A stretch of 26,905 nt of DNA. Source: SAR116 cluster bacterium. GTDB lineage: Bacteria > Pseudomonadota > Alphaproteobacteria > Puniceispirillales > Puniceispirillaceae. A program made the position numbers and the translations under genes. The notes under the pieces were generated by a model. The model was not told the DNA's origin and ran no database searches. It was given only the letters and a program-made list of their open reading frames with translations. Within the stretch, counting starts at the first letter, position 1, and each line of letters begins with the position of its first letter. Location of the stretch: the NCBI GenBank assembly GCA_004213025.1, contig SHBC01000006.1, positions 1 through 26,905 of the forward strand. The letters run 5' to 3'. Of the stretch, positions 19,678 through 26,905 are shown piece after piece.

Positions 19678-20553
19678 GTGGGTTTCGCGATGCAGGCGCA
19701 GCAGATGCGCCTCGTCGACATTGGTGTAGCGCTGCGTTGTCGACAGGCTGGCATGGCCGAGAAGCTCCTGGATCGCCCGAAGATCGGCACCATTGCCAAG
19801 AAGATGTGTGGCAAAGGCATGGCGAAGCGCGTGCGGTGTCACATGCGCCGGCAGATTTAATTCCAGCCGCAATGCCTCGACAAGGCGCTGTGCGGCGCGC
19901 GCGCCATAGGCATTGCCGCGGGCGCTGACAAAAAGCGGACCTGCCGGCCCGGCGTCGAATGGACAGCAATCAAGATAGGCATCCACCGCCCGGGTGATGG
20001 CGGGAAGCACGGGCACGTTACGAACCTTGCCACCCTTGCCGGTAATCCGCAGCCATTCGCCAAGCGGCGCTGCGCCGCGGGTCAGGCCGACCGCCTCGGA
20101 AATGCGCAGACCGCCGCCATACAGCAGCATCAGCAGCGCGAAATCCCGCTGTTTGGTCCAGTCCTCGCCGCGGCGCCGGAAAATGGCCGCCAGAAGTGCC
20201 TTTGCATCTTCCTCAGACACCGGTTTGGGGACCGATTTCGCTGGCCGTGGGGCGCGAAGCCAGCTCAGGTCATTGACCGTCATCCTGCCGGTGCGCCCGC
20301 AAAAGCGGTAGAAGCCGCGCAAGGCAGACACCCGCCGGGCGATGGTGCTGCGCGCCAGATCGCGTGCCGCCATATCGGCAAGCCAGCCCCGGAAGCACCG
20401 CCTGTCAGGCGCCGCATCCGCATCGGCATGGCGAAGATAGTCATCAAGGTCGGCGGCATAGGCGGCAAGCGTGTTGGCGCCATAACGCCGCTCGGTCTCC
20501 AGCCAGGCCAGCCAGGCCTGCCTGTGTGTCACGATATCCTGCTGACCCGCCAT
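19663..20553 (-). CDS. xerC: Tyrosine site-specific recombinase XerC
   Basis: XerC works with XerD at the dif site to resolve chromosome dimers before division. In 296 residues there is an N-terminal SAM-like core-binding domain (about 5-90, with TLAAYAADLDDYL) and a C-terminal catalytic domain. The full catalytic set is visible: Arg150 in GGGLRISEAV, Lys173 in ITGKGGKVRNVPV, His241 and Arg244 in TPHALRHAFATHLL, His267 in LLGHASLSTTQRYT, and the nucleophile Tyr276. The frame extends two codons up to a GTG, but the ATG at 20553 has a GGGGTGG purine run ahead of it. Length and motifs match housekeeping XerC rather than a phage integrase. The gene follows tal by 19 bases. Confidence 0.9.
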   Translation of the reverse strand: MAGQQDIVTHRQAWLAWLETERRYGANTLAAYAADLDDYLRHADADAAPDRRCFRGWLADMAARDLARSTIARRVSALRGFYRFCGRTGRMTVNDLSWLRAPRPAKSVPKPVSEEDAKALLAAIFRRRGEDWTKQRDFALLMLLYGGGLRISEAVGLTRGAAPLGEWLRITGKGGKVRNVPVLPAITRAVDAYLDCCPFDAGPAGPLFVSARGNAYGARAAQRLVEALRLELNLPAHVTPHALRHAFATHLLGNGADLRAIQELLGHASLSTTQRYTNVDEAHLLRLHRETHPRAS

Positions 20554-20572
20554 TGCCACCCCGCCATCGCCG

Positions 20573-21226
20573 CTACAGGATCGACTGTCCGGTGCCTTCC
20601 CAGTCCGAGATGAAGGCGGCCAGACCCTTGTCGGTCAGCGGATGTTTGTAGAGTGCGGTGAGGATCTTCGGCGGCAGCGTGACGACATTGGCCCCGAGCA
20701 TCGCCGCGTCGACAACATGCTGCGTGCTGCGCACCGAGGCGACAAGCACCTCGGTCGGCATGTCATACTGGTCATAGATGGTGCAGATTTCCTCGATCAG
20801 CCCCATGCCATCATGCCCGATATCATCGAGCCTGCCGACAAAGGGTGAAATGAAGGTCGCGCCGGCCTTTGCCGCCAGCAGCGCCTGCCCGGCTGTAAAG
20901 CACAGCGTGACATTGACCTGCGTTCCCGCCTCGCGAAGCGCCCGGCAGGTGCGAAGCCCGGCCTCGGTCAAGGGCACCTTGACGGTGACATTCGGCGCCA
21001 GCGCGGCAAGTTTCCTGCCTTCCTTCAGCATCGTCTCGAAATCGGTGGCGGCCACCTCGGCGCTGACCGGGCCATCGACCATCTCGCAGATCTGGGCGAT
21101 GGTTTCCAGAATGTTGCGACCCGATTTGGCGATCAGTGACGGGTTCGTGGTCACGCCATCGACAAAGCCGCTGGCAATATGGGCTTCGATCTCGCCGATA
21201 TCGGCGCTGTCGAGGAAAATTTTCAT
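20573..21226 (-). CDS. tal: Transaldolase (small TalC/MipB type)
   Basis: This is a 217-residue class I aldolase of the pentose phosphate pathway that moves a dihydroxyacetone unit between sugar phosphates. The Schiff-base lysine is Lys83 in [25 protein letters not shown] and [13 protein letters not shown] are family signatures. The family mixes transaldolases with fructose-6-phosphate aldolases. E. coli FsaA has Gln59 in AQVMATT and Tyr131 in APYVNR, whereas this protein has Glu57 in AEVAATD and Phe129 in SPFVGR, as transaldolases do. I therefore call it tal and not fsa. It lies upstream of xerC on the same strand and diverges from priA. Its ribosome binding site is poor. Confidence 0.9.
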   Translation of the reverse strand: MKIFLDSADIGEIEAHIASGFVDGVTTNPSLIAKSGRNILETIAQICEMVDGPVSAEVAATDFETMLKEGRKLAALAPNVTVKVPLTEAGLRTCRALREAGTQVNVTLCFTAGQALLAAKAGATFISPFVGRLDDIGHDGMGLIEEICTIYDQYDMPTEVLVASVRSTQHVVDAAMLGANVVTLPPKILTALYKHPLTDKGLAAFISDWEGTGQSIL

Positions 21227-21258
21227 GTCAAGGAATCCGCTCTCCGGTGTAGGTTGGT

Positions 21259-21273
21259 GTCGGCCGTGCCGAC
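21259..21273. repeat. Perfect dyad GTCGGC-CGT-GCCGAC in the tal-priA gap
   Basis: A six-pair perfect inverted repeat with a three-base centre lies in the 113-base gap between the divergent tal and priA genes. It could be a protein-binding site or, in RNA, a hairpin in the tal leader. Confidence 0.5.
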
Positions 21274-21291
21274 GCGCGGAGTGTATCGCAT

Positions 21292-21314
21292 GACAGGTGG
21301 CAAATCCACCTGTC
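21292..21314. repeat. Perfect 9-bp inverted repeat in the tal-priA gap
   Basis: GACAGGTGG (21292-21300) and CCACCTGTC (21306-21314) are exact inverse complements around CAAAT. It is the longest perfect dyad noticed in the non-coding part of the window. It lies 26 bases before the priA start, so it could be an operator for either gene or a hairpin in the priA leader. Confidence 0.7.
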
Positions 21315-21339
21315 CAGTATCAAGGGGGCGGGTCAGGGG

Positions 21340-23568
21340 GTGACCTCGACAGCGGAAACCGACAGCAGCCAGAAAACCGTCCGGGTCGCCGTCGCGGTGC
21401 CGCTCGACCGTACCTTCGATTATAATGCAGACGGTCTGGGGGCGGACGGGGGGCCTGCCGGTCCGGGGCCGTTGCCGCGCGGCACGATTGTCAGCGTTCC
21501 CTTTGGCCCGCGCCAGCTGAACGGCATCGTTCTTGGCCCGGGTGACGGCACCATTCCGGCGACAACGCTGAAGGCGGTAACGGGTGTGGCGCCGCTGCCG
21601 CCATTGCCGCCGACCTTTGTTGATTTCCTCGAGCGCGTCGCCAGCTGGACGATGGCGCCGATTGGCGGGGTGGTGAAGATGGCGTTGAGCCAGCCGCAGG
21701 CCCTGCAACCGCCGCCGCAACGCAAGATCTATCGCCGCCCGGACACGCCGCCCGCCGATGAAAGGCTGACCGCCGCGCGCCGCCGTGTGGCCGAGATACT
21801 GGCGGTGGCTGGCGCGCTGTCAGCCGCCGATCTGCAGCGTGAGGCCGGGGTCAGTGCCGGCGTGATCACGGCAATGGCGAAAACCGGCTCGCTGGACACG
21901 CTTCTTGTCAGCGACAGCACGCCGCCGCCACGCCCGCACCCCGTCGCCGGCCCGCCGCCAACCCCCGACCAGACCGCCGCGATGCAGGAAATCACCGGCA
22001 ATCTTAGCAGCGGCTTCACGCCGATGCTGCTGGACGGGGTAACCGGATCGGGCAAGACCGAGGTGTATTTTGACGCTGTCGAATCGGTCGTCGCGGCCGG
22101 GCGGCAGGCGCTGATCCTGCTGCCGGAGATTGCGCTTTCGGCGGCCTGGAAGCAGCGCTTTCAGGATCGATTCGGCGTGCCGCCGACGGAATGGCATTCC
22201 GATGTTGCCCCGGGCCGCAAGCGCCGCGCCTGGCGCCATATCGCGCTTGGCGAGGCGTCGGTGGTAGTGGGTGCGCGCTCGGCGTTGTTCCTGCCCTTCT
22301 CCGATCTTGGCCTGATTGTCGTCGATGAAGAGCATGAGCATGCCTACAAGCAGGAAGACCAGGTGACCTATCACGCCCGGGACATGGCGATATTGCGGGC
22401 CCGCCTGCAGAATTGTCCGGCCATTCTCGCCACCGCGACGCCGTCACTGGAAAGCTGGGTCAATGCCGGCAAGGTTGGCGACCCGCCGCGCTATCGTCAT
22501 ATCAGCCTGCCACGGCGTGTTGGCGAGGCGCAGCTTCCCGAGATTGCCGCGGTTGATCTTCGGCGCACACCACCGGAGCGTGGCCGCTGGCTGGCGCCGC
22601 CGCTTGTCGAGGCGATCACGGCGCGGCTGGAGGCTGGCGAGCAATCGCTGCTGTTCCTGAATCGCCGCGGCTATGCGCCGCTGACGCTGTGCGGTGCCTG
22701 CGGTCACAAGGTGACCTGCCCGAACTGTGACAGCTGGATGGTCATGCACCGTCTTGTGGGGCGGCTGAAATGCCACCATTGCGGCTATGAGGCGCGACCG
22801 CAACGCGGCTGTGTCGAATGTGGCGAGGAGGACAGCATGCAGGCCTGCGGGCCGGGTGTCGAGCGTCTTGCCGAAGAGGTGCTGCAGCGCTTTCCCGAGG
22901 CGCGATTCGCTGTTTTTTCGAGCGATACAGTGGCAAGTCCCGGCAGCGCCGAGAGCTTTGTCCGCTCGGTTGTCGATGGCGAGGTGGACATCATCATCGG
23001 CACGCAGATGGTGGCAAAGGGTCATCATTTCCCGAATCTGACGCTGGTCGGGATAGTTGATGCCGATCTCGGGCTGGCCGGCGGTGATCTGCGTGCCGCC
23101 GAGCGGAGTTTCCAGATGCTGGCCCAGGTGGCGGGGCGTGCCGGCCGTGCCGCGCGGCCCGGGCTGGCACTGCTGCAGACGATGGACAGCACCAACCCGG
23201 TGATGGAGACGCTGCTCTCCGGCGACCGTGACAGGTTTCTGAAGGCCGAGGCGGAATCGCGGCGGCTTGCCGGCATGCCGCCATTCGCGCGGCTTGCCTC
23301 GCTGGTGCTGTCGGCGCCGGACCCGCAGCGGTTGCAGGCGGCGATGCAGGCGCTTGATGCCAGCCGTCCGCATTATCATGGTGTTGATATCTTCGGGCCC
23401 AGTATGGCGCCGCTTGGGTTCCTGCGCGGCCGTCACCGTGGCCGGGCGCTTGTCAGGGCCGACAAGACGGTTGATATCCAGGCGGTTATCGCGGCCTGGC
23501 TGGCGGCCGCATCGCTGCCATCGGGTGTCAGGCTGCAGATCGATATCGACCCCTACAGCTTTCTGTAG
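21340..23568 (+). CDS. priA: Primosomal protein N' (replication restart helicase PriA)
   Basis: PriA recognises stalled forks and reloads the replicative helicase. At 742 residues it has the family length. The N-terminal DNA-binding domain begins VRVAVAVPLDRTFDY. The helicase Walker A is GVTGSGKT (233-240) and motif II is DEEH (329-332). All eight zinc cysteines are present (451, 454, 460, 463, 478, 481, 491, 494). The late motifs GTQMVAKGHHFPNLTLVGI and QVAGRAGRA are intact. The start is a GTG: no in-frame ATG lies nearby, and an AAGGGGG run is about 12 bases upstream. It is divergent from tal and is followed by the ATP synthase genes after 165 bases. Confidence 0.95.
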   Translation: MTSTAETDSSQKTVRVAVAVPLDRTFDYNADGLGADGGPAGPGPLPRGTIVSVPFGPRQLNGIVLGPGDGTIPATTLKAVTGVAPLPPLPPTFVDFLERVASWTMAPIGGVVKMALSQPQALQPPPQRKIYRRPDTPPADERLTAARRRVAEILAVAGALSAADLQREAGVSAGVITAMAKTGSLDTLLVSDSTPPPRPHPVAGPPPTPDQTAAMQEITGNLSSGFTPMLLDGVTGSGKTEVYFDAVESVVAAGRQALILLPEIALSAAWKQRFQDRFGVPPTEWHSDVAPGRKRRAWRHIALGEASVVVGARSALFLPFSDLGLIVVDEEHEHAYKQEDQVTYHARDMAILRARLQNCPAILATATPSLESWVNAGKVGDPPRYRHISLPRRVGEAQLPEIAAVDLRRTPPERGRWLAPPLVEAITARLEAGEQSLLFLNRRGYAPLTLCGACGHKVTCPNCDSWMVMHRLVGRLKCHHCGYEARPQRGCVECGEEDSMQACGPGVERLAEEVLQRFPEARFAVFSSDTVASPGSAESFVRSVVDGEVDIIIGTQMVAKGHHFPNLTLVGIVDADLGLAGGDLRAAERSFQMLAQVAGRAGRAARPGLALLQTMDSTNPVMETLLSGDRDRFLKAEAESRRLAGMPPFARLASLVLSAPDPQRLQAAMQALDASRPHYHGVDIFGPSMAPLGFLRGRHRGRALVRADKTVDIQAVIAAWLAAASLPSGVRLQIDIDPYSFL

Positions 23569-23639
23569 ATGACGCATTGCCGCGGACCCCGTTTCCAGCC
23601 CAAAATAGGCGGCTTCGGCGCTTGCCTTTCCGGCACGGG

Positions 23640-23645
23640 TATGAT
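23640..23645 (+). promoter_or_regulatory. Candidate -10 box upstream of atpH
   Basis: TATGAT at 23640-23645 is a five-of-six match to the -10 consensus in the 165-base priA-atpH gap, 88 bases before atpH. No good -35 box stands at the right spacing (TTGCCT at 23622 is only 12 bases away), so support is limited. The gap holds no other gene. A CACCGGTG palindrome follows at about 23653-23660. Confidence 0.3.
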
Positions 23646-23733
23646 AGCCACCACACCGGTGCAAATGGTCTCCGGTCACCGCCGGGTACAGCCTGCGCCA
23701 TCGTGAAAAATTCCTGTTGATGAGGGCACGTCG

Positions 23734-25823
<2,090 letters not shown>

Positions 25824-25868
25824 GGATAGCTGTTCGGGGAATAGCTGTTCGGGGAATAGCTGTTCGAA
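25824..25868. repeat. Three tandem copies of a 15-bp unit after the atpA stop
   Basis: The unit GAATAGCTGTTCGGG is present at 25839-25853. A one-base variant precedes it (25824-25838, starting GGATAG), and a copy ending in GAA follows (25854-25868). The array starts on the base after the atpA TAA. It makes up about half of the 94-base atpA-atpG spacer. Confidence 0.92.
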
Positions 25869-25876
25869 CGGATACA

Positions 25877-25892
25877 CGGCGGTGCGCCGCCG
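25877..25892 (+). promoter_or_regulatory. Hairpin upstream of atpG
   Basis: CGGCGG (25877-25882) pairs perfectly with CCGCCG (25887-25892) around TGCG. An alternative pairing brings in flanking CACG and CGTG. It lies just before the atpG ribosome binding site TGGAG (25905-25909), with no T-tract, so a role in translation or message stability is more likely than termination. Confidence 0.4.
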
Positions 25893-25917
25893 CGTGCTGG
25901 AACATGGAGCCTGATGC

Positions 25918-26808
25918 ATGCCATCGTTGAAAGACCTAAAGACGCGCATCAACAGCGTGAAGTCGACGCAGAAGATCACCTCGGCCATGAAAATGGTTGC
26001 GGCGGCAAAGCTGCGGCGGGCGCAGGATTCGGCTGAGCGTGGCCGTCCCTACGCCGATCGTATGCAGCAGATCATCAATTCGCTAGCCGGCAAGGCTGAT
26101 CCGTCCTCGGCACCGCAGCTTCTTGTCGGCAATGGCCAGGACAAGACGCATCTGCTGGTCGTGGTTTCGGCCGACCGCGGCCTGTGTGGCGGTTTCAACG
26201 GTGCCATCACCCGTCAGACCCGGACCGAGGTGGCGCGGCTTCGCGGCGAGGGCAAGATTGTCAAGCTGCTGATGGTCGGCCGCAAGTCGGCTGATGCACT
26301 GCGGCGTGAACTTGGCGAGTCCTATATCGAGGCGCTTGAGGGCATTCAGGGAACATCGGTTGCCTTTGCCGATGCGGCGTCGATCGGCGACAAGGTTCGT
26401 GGCGGCTTCGAGGCTGGCGAGTTCGATGTCTGCACCGTCATCTTCAACAAGTTCAAATCCGCCATTTCGCAGGAAGTGACGCTGAAAAAGCTGATCCCGG
26501 CCGAGGTCGATGAGTCTGCCCCGGCCAATGATCAGGCGTCGGATGACCAGGGCGTGTCCTACGAATATGAGCCGGAAGAAGAAGAGCTTCTTGCCGCGGT
26601 ACTGCCGCGCAATATCTCGACCCAGATCTACAGCGCCCTGCTGGAATCCTCGGCTGCCGAACTGGCGGCGCGGATGACGGCGATGGACAATGCGACGCGC
26701 AATGCGGGCGATCTGATTGACCGTCTGACGCTGGTCTATAACCGGACCCGCCAGGCGACAATCACCAAGGAACTTATCGAAATCATTTCCGGCGCCGAAG
26801 CGGTGTAA
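25918..26808 (+). CDS. atpG: ATP synthase F1 gamma subunit
   Basis: Gamma is the rotating central shaft of F1. The 296 residues show the long N-terminal helix ([20 protein letters not shown], then [16 protein letters not shown]), a central domain with [15 protein letters not shown] (about 81-95), and the long C-terminal helix with the signature ending [15 protein letters not shown]. An acidic stretch ([11 protein letters not shown], about 219-229) precedes the C-terminal helix. Similar acidic stretches occur in other alphaproteobacterial gamma subunits. The ATG at 25918 follows TGGAG by eight bases. The unusually wide 94-base gap after atpA is filled by a tandem repeat and a hairpin. Confidence 0.97.
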   Translation: MPSLKDLKTRINSVKSTQKITSAMKMVAAAKLRRAQDSAERGRPYADRMQQIINSLAGKADPSSAPQLLVGNGQDKTHLLVVVSADRGLCGGFNGAITRQTRTEVARLRGEGKIVKLLMVGRKSADALRRELGESYIEALEGIQGTSVAFADAASIGDKVRGGFEAGEFDVCTVIFNKFKSAISQEVTLKKLIPAEVDESAPANDQASDDQGVSYEYEPEEEELLAAVLPRNISTQIYSALLESSAAELAARMTAMDNATRNAGDLIDRLTLVYNRTRQATITKELIEIISGAEAV

Positions 26809-26840
26809 CGGACCAGAATTCAATCGCGGAGTAAGGATAA

Positions 26841-26905
26841 ATGGCAAACAATATCGGCAAAATCAGTCAGGTCATCGGCGCCGTTGTCGATGTCGAGTTC
26901 GAAGG
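26841..26905 (+). CDS. atpD: ATP synthase F1 beta subunit, N-terminal start only
   Basis: Only 21 codons and two bases lie in the window. They begin MANNIGKISQVIGAVVDVEF, the characteristic first strand of the F1 beta subunit, which carries the catalytic nucleotide sites. Position after atpG agrees. GGAG (26828-26831) and AAGGA (26833-26837) precede the ATG. Nothing of the P-loop or catalytic residues is visible here. Confidence 0.93.
   Translation, partial: MANNIGKISQVIGAVVDVEFE

Noticed and set aside
19663..20553. Tyrosine recombinase as the sign of an integrated mobile element
   Set aside because: Length, motifs and linkage to tal and priA fit housekeeping XerC. No attachment-site repeats, tRNA gene or phage genes are nearby, and the composition matches its neighbours.

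Overview
The window is a GC-rich stretch (about 60% by eye) of an alphaproteobacterial chromosome. It holds 25 protein genes, of which trmD and atpD are cut by the window edges. It is almost entirely core metabolism: no tRNA or rRNA, no insertion sequence, no CRISPR array, no phage or toxin genes, and no gene-free stretch longer than about 180 bases. The placement rests on three things: the contiguous sdhCDAB - zapE - mdh - sucCD - sucAB - lpdA run, the priA/atpHAGD junction, and the sequences themselves (for example AtpA beginning [13 protein letters not shown]). A Rhodospirillales- or SAR116-like marine lineage is possible, but the sequence alone does not settle it.

Layout. (1) 1-560: the end of trmD, then rplS, the tail of the usual rpsP-rimM-trmD-rplS translation cluster. 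(2) 614-4913: leuC, leuD, leuB and asd, giving the isopropylmalate steps of leucine synthesis plus the branch enzyme for Lys/Thr/Met and diaminopimelate. (3) 4959-5786, minus strand: a pyridoxal kinase convergent with asd. (4) 5965-19635: a TCA-cycle supercluster of eleven genes on the plus strand. It comprises succinate dehydrogenase (sdhCDAB), the ATPase zapE, malate dehydrogenase, succinyl-CoA synthetase (sucCD), the 2-oxoglutarate dehydrogenase E1 and E2 subunits, and dihydrolipoamide dehydrogenase. (5) 19663-21226, minus strand: xerC and a small transaldolase. (6) 21340-23568: priA, divergent from the transaldolase. (7) 23734 to the end: atpH, atpA, atpG and the first codons of atpD, the F1 part of ATP synthase.

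The genes from sdhC to lpdA together run 2-oxoglutarate to succinyl-CoA to succinate to fumarate, and malate to oxaloacetate. SdhC/SdhD pass electrons into the quinone pool, and the proton gradient built downstream of it drives the ATP synthase whose F1 genes lie at the right end.

I found no undescribed system. What merits a second look is small. Strong hairpins sit in all four spacers between mdh, sucC/D, sucA, sucB and lpdA. Short perfect or near-perfect tandem duplications (11-16 bp units) lie right at the stop codons of mdh, sucB and atpA, and a 12-bp one lies inside pdxY. A possible eight-codon minicistron overlaps the start of sucA. Two perfect dyads lie between tal and priA. Several starts were moved downstream of the longest reading frame because a ribosome binding site overlaps the first possible start codon or stands between the candidate starts.
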